This document shows, piece by piece, positions 8,466 to 15,895 of a DNA stretch of 52,471 nt (its first letter is position 1; every line of letters begins with the position of its first letter). A model generated the notes under the pieces. The model saw only the letters and a list, made by a program, of their open reading frames with translations. It was not told where the DNA came from and made no database searches. Position numbers and translations under genes: made by a program. The stretch is from Patescibacteria group bacterium (GTDB lineage Bacteria; Patescibacteriota; Minisyncoccia; Minisyncoccales; RBG-13-36-15), in contig JACZRI010000005.1 in NCBI GenBank assembly GCA_022574775.1, positions 1 through 52,471 of the forward strand. The letters are read 5' to 3'.

Positions 8466-9731
8466 ATGTTCAAAAAAACACAACTTTCAAATGGTTTGAG
8501 AATTATCACTATTCCCCAAAGAGGGACTCGGGCGGTAACGGTTTTGGTTTTAGTTGCTACTGGTTCAAAATATGAGACAAAAGAAATCAGCGGCATTTCC
8601 CATTTTTTGGAACACGTATTTTTTAAAGGCACGAAAAAGCGTCCAAATACTTTAGCGATTGCAGAAACCTTAGATCGAGTAGGAGGAATGTATAACGCTT
8701 TTACCTCAAAAGAATTTACTGGATACTGGGCAAAAGTAGATGCGAAGCATTTTGATTTGGCTTTGGACTGGGTTTCAGACATCCTATTGAATTCAAAATT
8801 TGAGAAAAAAGAGTTAGAAAGAGAGAAGAAGGTGGTGATTGAAGAAATGAATATGTATTTGGACACCCCAATGAGTTATATCGGTGATTTATGGGAGAAA
8901 TTACTCTATGGAGATCAACCAGCTGGATGGATGACAATCGGCGAAAAAGCGACAATAGCAAAATTACAAAGAAAACAAGTTTTGGATTATTTGAAAAACC
9001 ATTATGTAACGAAGAATATTATTGTCTGCGTGGCAGGAAATTTAGAAGGGAAGTCCGCTGAGAGAAAAATTAAAAAATATTTTCGGGACATCAAAGTTGG
9101 AAAGCCAAAACCAAAATTAAAAGTCAGGGAGAAACAAAATCTACCCCAAAGCTTACTCCATTATAAAAAAACAGATCAAACCCATTTTTGTTTAGGAGTG
9201 AGAGCTTATAGTTTATTTCATCCCTTAAAGTACGCTCAAACTGTCTTAAGCACTATCTTGGGTGGAAATATGAGTTCTCGACTTTTTATTTCAGTTCGTG
9301 AAAGAGCGGGCCTTGCCTATTATATTCGCACCTCGGCAGAAAATGCCACAGATACCGGGTATCTTGTTACTCAAGCTGGGGTGGATAATCAAAATGTAGA
9401 AAAAGCTATTAATTTAATTCTAAAAGAGTATAAAAACCTAAAAAATAAAAACATCAAAGCGGCAGAGCTCCAAAAAGCGAAAGATTATCTCAAGGGAAAT
9501 TTGATTTTATCTCTGGAGTCTTCTGATGCAAAAGCTAATTTTTATGCTGGCCAAGAGCTATTAGAAGGGAAAATATTAATGCTTAAAGAAAAACTCAAAA
9601 AAATTGATGAGGTTACAGAAAAACAAATTAAGAATGTAGCGCGAGAGATTTTTCAACCGCAAAAACTCAATTTAACTCTCATTGGTCCATTTAAAAATAA
9701 ATCAAAGTTTCAAAAATTATTGAAAATATAA
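8466..9731 (+). CDS. M16 family zinc peptidase
   Basis: A 421-residue metallopeptidase of the pitrilysin/processing-peptidase family. The inverted zinc motif HFLEH gives His46, Glu49 and His50, and the distal Glu lies in the following helix around VVIEEMNMY. The C-terminal half carries the Arg/Tyr-type segment RERAGLAYYIRT, which in this family helps bind substrate. The length fits a two-domain subunit rather than the 900-residue pitrilysin form. It has no signal peptide, so it is probably cytosolic. The next gene begins 2 nt after the stop, so they are likely co-transcribed. Confidence 0.9.
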   Translation: MFKKTQLSNGLRIITIPQRGTRAVTVLVLVATGSKYETKEISGISHFLEHVFFKGTKKRPNTLAIAETLDRVGGMYNAFTSKEFTGYWAKVDAKHFDLALDWVSDILLNSKFEKKELEREKKVVIEEMNMYLDTPMSYIGDLWEKLLYGDQPAGWMTIGEKATIAKLQRKQVLDYLKNHYVTKNIIVCVAGNLEGKSAERKIKKYFRDIKVGKPKPKLKVREKQNLPQSLLHYKKTDQTHFCLGVRAYSLFHPLKYAQTVLSTILGGNMSSRLFISVRERAGLAYYIRTSAENATDTGYLVTQAGVDNQNVEKAINLILKEYKNLKNKNIKAAELQKAKDYLKGNLILSLESSDAKANFYAGQELLEGKILMLKEKLKKIDEVTEKQIKNVAREIFQPQKLNLTLIGPFKNKSKFQKLLKI

Positions 9732-9733
9732 CC

Positions 9734-10804
9734 ATGAATGACAACAGGGTTTTAGATATTTCTTGGACAAGTATTTTAAAGGTTGGGGTAGCAGCCGTTT
9801 CTTTTTATATACTATATTTAGTTAGGGATATTTTAATCTGGTTTATTTTTGCTCTCATTATTTCTATTTTATTCAGTCCTGTAATTGATTTTCTGCACAG
9901 AAGAAGAATTCCTCGGGTATTATCAGTTATTATCGTGTATGTCGGAACTTTTGCGGCAGTCAGTTTATTTATTTATTCAATTACGCCCATTTTTATTTAT
10001 GAAGTCCAAAAATTTTCTCAAATTTTTCCTGAATACTTTGAAAAAATCTCTCCTTCTCTAAAAGCCCTTGGAATTCAGGCATTTGTGGATATAGAAAGTT
10101 TCATTGGACTCGTCAATAAATCTTTAGAGGCAATAGCCGCTAACATTCTCTCTGCTGCTTTCGTAATTTTTGGCGGTATTTTTTCAACAATTTTTGTTTT
10201 GACTGTGGCGATTTTTATCTCTTTGGAAGAAAAAGCAGTAGAAAGAACATTATCTCTTCTTTTCCCGAAGAAATACAAGGCATACGCTTTTAATCTCTGG
10301 CAGAGGTCTCAAAAAAAGGTTACTGGTTGGTTTTTGACAAGGGTTTTAGCTTCGTTATTCGTTGGAGGAGCCTCCTATTTTGCCTTTTTGATTCTTGATG
10401 CCAAATATCCTTTTTCTATGGGATTGTTAGCGGGAGTGCTGAATTTCGTTCCCATTGTCGGACCTATCATTACTGGATTTTTAATTTTTATATTAGTTTC
10501 TTTAGAAAACACGTTGAGGGCAATTTTTGTTTTAACAGCCTTTATTTTGATTCAGCAAATTGAAAATAATATTCTCACCCCGATTTTAACGAAAAAATTT
10601 GTTAATATTCCTCCCGTTTTAGTTTTAGTCTCGCTTGTGGTCGGTGGAAAACTTTTAGGATTTCTTGGAGCGCTTTTGGCAATTCCCATAGCAGGCATCC
10701 TGTTTGAGTTTATAAGAGATTTTCTCAAAGAGAGAAAAGACTATAATTCATCCGAGGACGAGGTGTCTGGTTACTCGAGAACGCCTCGTTTCCCAACCTC
10801 ATAG
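9734..10804 (+). CDS. AI-2E family permease-like membrane protein
   Basis: A 356-residue integral membrane protein of the AI-2E/PerM/YdiK family, with hydrophobic helices near residues 15-35, 38-55 and 65-90 and a C-terminal cluster. The family-typical GLLAGVLNFVPIVGPIITG segment is present. Family members export small molecules or ions; the substrate is unknown here. The last 18 or so residues are polar and run into a palindromic repeat (CGAGG 10759-10763 pairing with CCTCG 10784-10788), so the native C-terminus has probably been replaced by repeat-encoded sequence. Confidence 0.8.
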   Translation: MNDNRVLDISWTSILKVGVAAVSFYILYLVRDILIWFIFALIISILFSPVIDFLHRRRIPRVLSVIIVYVGTFAAVSLFIYSITPIFIYEVQKFSQIFPEYFEKISPSLKALGIQAFVDIESFIGLVNKSLEAIAANILSAAFVIFGGIFSTIFVLTVAIFISLEEKAVERTLSLLFPKKYKAYAFNLWQRSQKKVTGWFLTRVLASLFVGGASYFAFLILDAKYPFSMGLLAGVLNFVPIVGPIITGFLIFILVSLENTLRAIFVLTAFILIQQIENNILTPILTKKFVNIPPVLVLVSLVVGGKLLGFLGALLAIPIAGILFEFIRDFLKERKDYNSSEDEVSGYSRTPRFPTS

Positions 10805-10810
10805 GAGTGC

Positions 10811-10840
10811 AGAATTCTGGTTCGAATCCTGCGCTCTTAA
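10811..10840. repeat. tRNA T-arm-like repeat
   Basis: The core GGTTCGAATCCTGCGCTCTTAA resembles a tRNA T-arm plus acceptor strand, but no matching upstream tRNA half exists. A close copy lies on the opposite strand at 46021-46050, and a diverged one near 205-232. The rest of the 10805-10978 spacer is AT-rich; a TATAAT box at 10930-10935 may belong to the rsmI promoter. Confidence 0.45.
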
Positions 10841-10978
10841 TCTCATCCGCCTATCAGCGGACTGACACTGAAAAATCAACAGTACTCTGAAATCATTTTA
10901 GCATCTGAACGTCTAAACATTTTAGCAGATATAATCTTCTTAATTTTTGTTTAAATGTTAGAATATTAATACGTTTAT

Positions 10979-11710
10979 ATGGGTATTCTTTATATCACAG
11001 CTACCCCTATAGGTAATCTTAAAGATATCAGCCTCCGAGCTCTAGAAATATTAAAGGGGGTTGATTTAATTTTATGTGAGGATACGAGGATGACAAAGAG
11101 ATTATTAGAAAGATATAATATAAAAACGCCGACTCTAAGCTACCATCAGCATTCCAAACTAAATAAAGTAAAGTATATTATAAGTATTTTAAAAAAGGGC
11201 AAGAGTTTAGCTCTAGTTTCAGATTCAGGAACACCAGGGATATCTGACCCGGGAGAAAAATTAATCAGTGAGGCAACGAAACAATTGAGCGCTGTAAAAA
11301 TTATTCCAATTCCAGGACCCTCAGCCGTAGCCACAGCGGCTTCAATCTCTGGTTTTCCTATGGATAAATTTTTATTTTTGGGTTTTCCTCCAACTAAACG
11401 AAAAAGAAAGAAATTCTTTGAAGAAGTTTTGAGATCAAAATATCCTGTAATTTTTTACGAATCTCCCCATCGTATTATTAAAACTCTTAAAGAGCTTGAC
11501 TTAGAAGCCAAAATCTACTTATCTGCTAGTCGCCTTCTTCACTCCAGGCGATGGCAGGCGGGTAACCTAGTACCTAAAATAGTCGTTTGCAGAGAGTTAA
11601 CCAAGAAATTTGAAACAATTTATCGTGGAGAGATAGAAGCAGTGATAGAAAAAATTGAAAAAGATAAAATAAAAGGAGAATTTGTTGTGATTGTAGAAGG
11701 AAAAACGTAA
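10979..11710 (+). CDS. rsmI: 16S rRNA C1402 2'-O-ribose methyltransferase RsmI
   Basis: SAM-dependent methyltransferase that modifies C1402 of 16S rRNA in the decoding centre. The tetrapyrrole-methylase fold is recognisable from ITATPIGNLKDISLRA at the N-terminus, CEDTRMTKRLL, and the SDSGTPGISDPG and IPGPSAVATA segments. The length is 243 residues. About 17 residues near 182-198 (around LLHSRRWQAG) interrupt the conserved run before IVVCRELTKK. They match a GC-rich palindromic repeat shared with metG, so an in-frame insertion has occurred in an apparently functional gene. Confidence 0.93.
   Translation: MGILYITATPIGNLKDISLRALEILKGVDLILCEDTRMTKRLLERYNIKTPTLSYHQHSKLNKVKYIISILKKGKSLALVSDSGTPGISDPGEKLISEATKQLSAVKIIPIPGPSAVATAASISGFPMDKFLFLGFPPTKRKRKKFFEEVLRSKYPVIFYESPHRIIKTLKELDLEAKIYLSASRLLHSRRWQAGNLVPKIVVCRELTKKFETIYRGEIEAVIEKIEKDKIKGEFVVIVEGKT
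11524..11572. repeat. In-frame palindromic insert in rsmI
   Basis: A GC-rich block containing AGGCGATGGCAGGCGG (11546-11561), identical over 16 nt to metG positions 13210-13225. It encodes about 17 residues absent from the RsmI family pattern and keeps the frame open. Confidence 0.7.
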
Positions 11711-11735
11711 GGTTTAATTAAAGCTACAATTGTGT

Positions 11736-11764
11736 TAAAACAAAAGGGAGGCTTATGCCTCCTT
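11736..11764 (-). terminator. Terminator of the minus-strand acyl carrier protein relic
   Basis: GGAGGC-ATAA-GCCTCC on the minus strand, followed by CTTTTGTTTT. The T-run is on the minus-strand side, so this terminator belongs to the broken acyl-carrier-protein gene rather than to rsmI, although it may stop both. Confidence 0.6.
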
Positions 11765-11765
11765 G

Positions 11766-12006
11766 TTATAGTAGAGCTGCGATTTTGTCCATTGTATCCC
11801 CAACCGTACTGATTTTTTTTAAATCTGTTTCTGATATTGTTATCATTAGTTCGTTTTCTATAGTCATTAGCATGCCAACAATTTCAAATGAATCTAAACG
11901 CAAATCTTCAATAAGTCTTGTTTCTAATTCTATTTTTTCTTCTAAATCTTTCCGATTCAGAGCTAATTATCTCTTTGAGGATGGTGAGAATTTTTTAGGG
12001 TTCCAT
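11766..12006 (-). pseudogene. acpP: Acyl carrier protein relic
   Basis: On the minus strand this stretch encodes a recognisable acyl carrier protein that is broken in two places. A good ribosome site (AAGGAGG, 12011-12017 on the complement) precedes ATG at 12006, but codon 4 is TAA. The helix-I segment ILTILKEIIS follows in the same frame. The frame then shifts near 11960 into NRKDLEEKIELE and the core LIEDLRLDSFEIVGML, where DSFE corresponds to the DSLE/DSLD phosphopantetheine site with its Ser. It ends with ISTVGDTMDKIAALL and a stop, followed by a terminator. A sequencing error in the A-run is possible, but two lesions make a pseudogene more likely. The plus-strand open frame here is only its antisense. 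Confidence 0.7.
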
Positions 12007-12057
12007 CACGCCTCCTTATTTTTGAGTACTTTTTGAACTTAGAAATTTTCATAACTT

Positions 12058-13572
12058 ATGTTAAGCAAAAATAAAAAGTTTTATATTACAACAAGTATAG
12101 TTTATACGAATGCTTCTCCCCATATAGGTTTTGCATTAGAATCTATCCAGGCTGATGTGATTGCTCGATATCAACAGATTTCAGGTAAAGAGGTTTTCTT
12201 TTTAACTGGGACGGATGAACATGGCGCAAAAGTAGCCAAAGCAGCAGAGGAAGAAAAGAAAGAATCAAAGGAATTTGCTGATAAAATTTCACGAAAGGTT
12301 AGAAGTTTTAAGAAAATTTTAAATCTTTCTAATGATGATTTCATTCGTACCACTGATCAAAAAAGGCACTGGCCAACGGTAAAAAAAGTTTGGTTAAAAT
12401 TAAAAGAGAATGGCGATATATACAAAAAGCAATACAAAGGGCTTTACTGCCCTGGCTGCGAAACCTTTATTACAAAAAAAGACCTGAAGGATAAAAAATG
12501 TATTATTCATAAAAAGAAACCTGAAATAATTGAAGAAGAGAATTATTTCTTTAGGCTGTCAAAATACTCGAAAAAAATCGAGAAAATTATTGCAGAAGAT
12601 AAAATTCACATAATCCCTAAGACCCGTAAAAAAGAAATTCTAAACTTTGTTCAACATGGGTTGGAAGATATCAGTTTTTCCCGTCCCAGAAAAGATTTAA
12701 AATGGGGGATTCCTGTACCTGATGATAAATCTCATACCATTTATGTATGGAGCGACGCGCTTGTAAACTATATCTCAGCTCTTAGTTATTCGAAAAATAG
12801 CAAAAAATTTCAAAAATTTTGGCCAGCTGACGTACATTGTATTGGTAAGGATATATTAAAATTTCATGGAGCAATTTGGCCGGGAATGCTTTTATCTCTT
12901 GGGTTGCCATTGCCAAAGACAATATTTGTCCATGGGTTTATTACTGTTGATGGCCAGAAAATGTCCAAATCTTTAGGTAATATTATCAATCCTTTTGAGC
13001 TAGTTAGAAAATACGGAACTGATTCGGTAAGGTATTTTCTTTTAAGGGAAATTCCTTCAACCGAGGACGGAGATTTCACATACCGGAAATTTGAGCAAAG
13101 ATATAATGCTGATTTAGCGAGTGGATTGGGGAATTTGGTAGCTCGGATTTTAACATTGGCCGAAAGATTAGCCATAAAACAATACCTGCCCGCCAGCGGA
13201 TTGAGTCGCAGGCGATGGCAGGCGGATAATCATAAAGCAATAGAACCAGAGATTGACAAAGTTTGGAGAGATTATAAAAAAGCCTTAGATGAATTTAAAT
13301 TTAACAAGGCATTGGCTGCAATTTGGAAATTAATTAGCTTTTGCGACAAATATATTGAGAAAGAAAAACTCTGGAAACAAACGAAAAATCAACAATCAAA
13401 AATTAATAATTTACTATTTGCTTTAGCTCACATCGCTCATTTACTAAAACCATTTTTACCGGAGACCTCGGAGAAAATATTAAAACAATTAGGAATAAAA
13501 TTAATTGAAAAGAAACCTTGGAAATTTAAAATTAAAAAAAGAAAATCCCTTTTCCCCAGATTTAACTCTTAA
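12058..13572 (+). CDS. metG: Methionyl-tRNA synthetase
   Basis: Class I synthetase charging initiator and elongator tRNA-Met. The HIGH motif is ASPHIGFA (about residue 20-27), a Cys-containing connective-peptide knuckle is seen as YCPGCETF, and the KMSKS loop is GQKMSKSLGN. The length of 504 residues fits the compact form without the C-terminal EMAP-like domain. About 15 residues near 376-390 (PASGLSRRRWQAD) fall at the start of the anticodon-binding domain and are encoded by a palindromic repeat. The gene is followed 23 nt later by tatD. Confidence 0.95.
   Translation: MLSKNKKFYITTSIVYTNASPHIGFALESIQADVIARYQQISGKEVFFLTGTDEHGAKVAKAAEEEKKESKEFADKISRKVRSFKKILNLSNDDFIRTTDQKRHWPTVKKVWLKLKENGDIYKKQYKGLYCPGCETFITKKDLKDKKCIIHKKKPEIIEEENYFFRLSKYSKKIEKIIAEDKIHIIPKTRKKEILNFVQHGLEDISFSRPRKDLKWGIPVPDDKSHTIYVWSDALVNYISALSYSKNSKKFQKFWPADVHCIGKDILKFHGAIWPGMLLSLGLPLPKTIFVHGFITVDGQKMSKSLGNIINPFELVRKYGTDSVRYFLLREIPSTEDGDFTYRKFEQRYNADLASGLGNLVARILTLAERLAIKQYLPASGLSRRRWQADNHKAIEPEIDKVWRDYKKALDEFKFNKALAAIWKLISFCDKYIEKEKLWKQTKNQQSKINNLLFALAHIAHLLKPFLPETSEKILKQLGIKLIEKKPWKFKIKKRKSLFPRFNS
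13185..13226. repeat. In-frame palindromic insert in metG
   Basis: CCTGCCCGCC at the left and GGCAGGCGG at the right form an imperfect palindrome around GGATTGAGTCGCA. It shares a 16-nt identity with the rsmI insert. The length is a multiple of three (42 nt, 14 codons). Confidence 0.75.
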
Positions 13573-13595
13573 TTCCCCTCAAATTTTTTAAAAAT

Positions 13596-14447
13596 ATGTT
13601 AATTGATACTCATACCCACTTAAATTTTAATGCTTTCAAAGATGACACCAATGAAATTATAAAGAGAACTTTAGAAAATGATATATGGATGATAAATGTA
13701 GGGTCCCAATACACAACGAGTAAAAGAGCAGTTGAAATTGCTGAGAGATACGACAAAGGAGTCTTTGCGGCAATTGGCTTACATCCTATTCATTTGCAAG
13801 AGCGCAAGGTTGATGCTTCCGAAATTGATTCACAGGCAGTTTTTAAAACTCGCGCCGAAGAATTTGATTACGAAAGCTATAAAAAGTTAGCTCAAAATCC
13901 AAAAGTGGTCGCTATTGGAGAAATTGGTTTAGATTATTATTACAAGCCCAAGACAAAAAATAAATTAGAACAATTCAAACAAAAACAAAAAGAAACTTTT
14001 TTGAAACAATTCAATTTGGCGAAAGAGCTAAATCTGCCGGTCATTTTACACTGCAGAGTAGCCCACAACGATTTAATACACACACTAAATACTAAATACC
14101 AGCTACAAGATAGTGCGTTCAGTGGTGTTATTCATTGTTTTACCGGAAATTTAGAACAAACTCAAAAATTTTTAGAATTAGGATTTTACATTGGACTTAA
14201 CGGGCTGATTCTTAAAAATGTACCTGCTTTACCTGACCCGGTTGAAATTATTAACCAGATACCTTTAGAGCGAATTTTACTCGAGACAGATTCTCCTTAT
14301 CTTACTCCACCCCAAGCAAAAGAAGAAAGGAATCAGCCTGTTAACGTTCGGTATGTGGCAGAGCGAATTGCTCAAATAAAAAAAGTGAGTTATGAAAAAG
14401 TGGCTAGAATCACTACTCAAAACGCAAAAGAATTATTTAAAATTTAA
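13596..14447 (+). CDS. tatD: TatD family metal-dependent hydrolase
   Basis: A 283-residue TIM-barrel metal-dependent deoxyribonuclease-like enzyme. The first metal-binding motif is DTHTHLNF at residues 4-11, followed by GEIGLDYYY, HCRVAHNDL and the C-terminal LLETDSPYLTP, all typical of TatD. Family members degrade single-stranded DNA and are linked to repair and quality control. A short AT-rich CTAAATACTAAATACC sequence (14085-14101), like that found in spacers of this genome, is read in frame as LNTKYQ in the middle of the gene. Confidence 0.9.
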   Translation: MLIDTHTHLNFNAFKDDTNEIIKRTLENDIWMINVGSQYTTSKRAVEIAERYDKGVFAAIGLHPIHLQERKVDASEIDSQAVFKTRAEEFDYESYKKLAQNPKVVAIGEIGLDYYYKPKTKNKLEQFKQKQKETFLKQFNLAKELNLPVILHCRVAHNDLIHTLNTKYQLQDSAFSGVIHCFTGNLEQTQKFLELGFYIGLNGLILKNVPALPDPVEIINQIPLERILLETDSPYLTPPQAKEERNQPVNVRYVAERIAQIKKVSYEKVARITTQNAKELFKI

Positions 14448-14452
14448 AATTC

Positions 14453-15016
14453 TTATTGTTTGAAAATAGCTACTGTCGCAGTTATTTTCAGACGCTCTAG
14501 TTTTTTAAAATCTTTTTTCATAAGCTCTTTAATATAAGGAAATCTTAGGGCGGCAGCAGGATGAAAAGTGGAAAAATAAATTACTTTATCTTTTTTTAAA
14601 GTCTTTCCATGAACGTCAGAAATTTTTACTTTTCCAATTAAAGTCTTGTGTGCAACGCCACCCAGAAGAACAATTAATGTTGGTCTTATGGCCCCAATTT
14701 GTTTTAGGAGATGGATTTTTCCATGATCTATTTCTTTATCTGTCGGTGTTCTCATTCCAGGGTAGTATTTGACGGGAGAGGTGATAAAAACATCATTTCT
14801 ACCTAATTTTATTGAGTTTAGAAGTTGAGTGAGTAATTTTCCTGATCTTCCAATGAATGGTTTTCCTGTTTCTGCTTCTTTCTTTCCAGGCGCTTCTCCC
14901 ACAAAAAGAATTTTTGCTTTTGGATTTCCTTCTCCAGGCACAGCTCTGCCTGACGTTCTCTTTTTACACTCTTTGCAATTTCTAATTTCTCTAGCTATTT
15001 TTTCTAGTTTTGTCAT
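14453..15016 (-). CDS. Family 4 uracil-DNA glycosylase with incomplete iron-sulphur site
   Basis: Removes uracil from DNA (base excision repair). The UdgA signatures GEAPGKKEAETGKPFIG (about residues 40-57) and the C-terminal HPAAALR loop are intact. The family normally binds a 4Fe-4S cluster with four Cys. Cys14 and Cys17 (CKECKK) are present, but the third position reads VKYYPG where VKCRP is expected, and the fourth reads EIDHGKIHL where a Cys is expected. The cluster is therefore unlikely to form in the usual way. The stop lies directly before the mutY-side spacer; the start codon overlaps the mutY stop region, so mutY and this gene form an operon. Confidence 0.85.
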   Translation of the reverse strand: MTKLEKIAREIRNCKECKKRTSGRAVPGEGNPKAKILFVGEAPGKKEAETGKPFIGRSGKLLTQLLNSIKLGRNDVFITSPVKYYPGMRTPTDKEIDHGKIHLLKQIGAIRPTLIVLLGGVAHKTLIGKVKISDVHGKTLKKDKVIYFSTFHPAAALRFPYIKELMKKDFKKLERLKITATVAIFKQ

Positions 15017-15832
15017 TTAAATAAGATAACACTTTTTTGATTTTTTAATAAGTTTGTCTTTTAGGAGAGAAGAAAGGATTTCTTTTGGAGAGTAAGATTT
15101 TTTTATTCTTTTAACTTCTTTTTCAAGAAAAGATTCAAGAGTCTTGTGAAATACTTTTTCCTCAGAGAGGAGAAATCTCACAGCTTTTGTCCGAAAATAT
15201 CGAAAAGATCCTTCAAAAGGACTCTGCCGATAATAATGACTGCTTTTTGTATTTATTCTTTTGTTTTTGAGAGCGGTGGCTCCATAATCAAAAAGAGCGT
15301 AGTGCCAGGCCTTGGGATTTCTTTTCCATACAGCTTTTTGAGCAATTTTAAGGATTTCTTTATCTGAAACCTTTTTCTTTTTAGGAAAGAAAAAATGCAG
15401 ATACACTCTGCGAATATTCGTATCCAAGAAAGCATCTTTACTTTGAAAGGCAAAGCAAGCAACAGCTCTCGCAGTATAAGGGCCGATGCCAGGAAAAGTT
15501 TCAAGTAAACGAGAGTCCTTTGGAAATTTTCCTTTATATTCTTTCAGAATTTTCTTTGCAGTTTCCTTTAAAAAAAGAGCCCTCCTCCAGTATCCCAAAC
15601 CTTTCCATATTTTGAGAAGTTTTTTATTTGAAGCTTGAGACAGGGTTTTCAGAGTAGGAAACTCGCTGAGGAATTGCTTATATTTAGGAAGAACTCGAGA
15701 AATTTGGGTCTGCTGGAGCATTACTTCTGAAACAAGAATTTTATAAGGATCTGAAGTTTTTCTCCACAGTAATTCTCTTTTATGCTGCCGATACCATTTT
15801 AGGATTTTGCTTCGGAATTTAGGAATGGTCAT
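15017..15832 (-). CDS. mutY: A/G-specific adenine glycosylase, clusterless
   Basis: Removes adenine mispaired with 8-oxoguanine. The HhH-GPD fold is clear: catalytic Glu36 in VSEVMLQQTQ, the hairpin FPGIGPYTA (about 113-121), and Asp137 in FLDTNIRRV. After the GPD domain, where family members carry the four-Cys cluster loop starting DLGAxxC, this protein reads DYGATALKNKR with no Cys. The protein is 271 residues, so the C-terminal NUDIX-like 8-oxoG recognition domain of about 350-residue MutY is also missing. Clusterless MutY proteins are known in other lineages. A TATAAT box 7 nt before the ATG suggests a leaderless transcript. Confidence 0.85.
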   Translation of the reverse strand: MTIPKFRSKILKWYRQHKRELLWRKTSDPYKILVSEVMLQQTQISRVLPKYKQFLSEFPTLKTLSQASNKKLLKIWKGLGYWRRALFLKETAKKILKEYKGKFPKDSRLLETFPGIGPYTARAVACFAFQSKDAFLDTNIRRVYLHFFFPKKKKVSDKEILKIAQKAVWKRNPKAWHYALFDYGATALKNKRINTKSSHYYRQSPFEGSFRYFRTKAVRFLLSEEKVFHKTLESFLEKEVKRIKKSYSPKEILSSLLKDKLIKKSKKCYLI

Positions 15833-15839
15833 ATATTCT

Positions 15840-15845
15840 ATTATA
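15840..15845 (-). promoter_or_regulatory. -10 box of mutY, leaderless
   Basis: TATAAT on the minus strand, separated from the mutY ATG (15832) by seven nt (AGAATAT). Transcription would begin at or next to the start codon. Confidence 0.5.
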
Positions 15846-15895
15846 CTTTTTTTTTAAATAGACAAAAGCAGTTTCCTAAGATAAAATTAAAAAGT

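Noticed and set aside
10740-10845. tRNA gene ending in GGTTCGAATCCTGC
   Set aside because: No 5' acceptor strand or anticodon stem upstream; only a T-arm-like fragment is present.
11755-12036. Plus-strand 93-residue reading frame
   Set aside because: It is antisense to the acyl carrier protein relic and has no protein-like features of its own.
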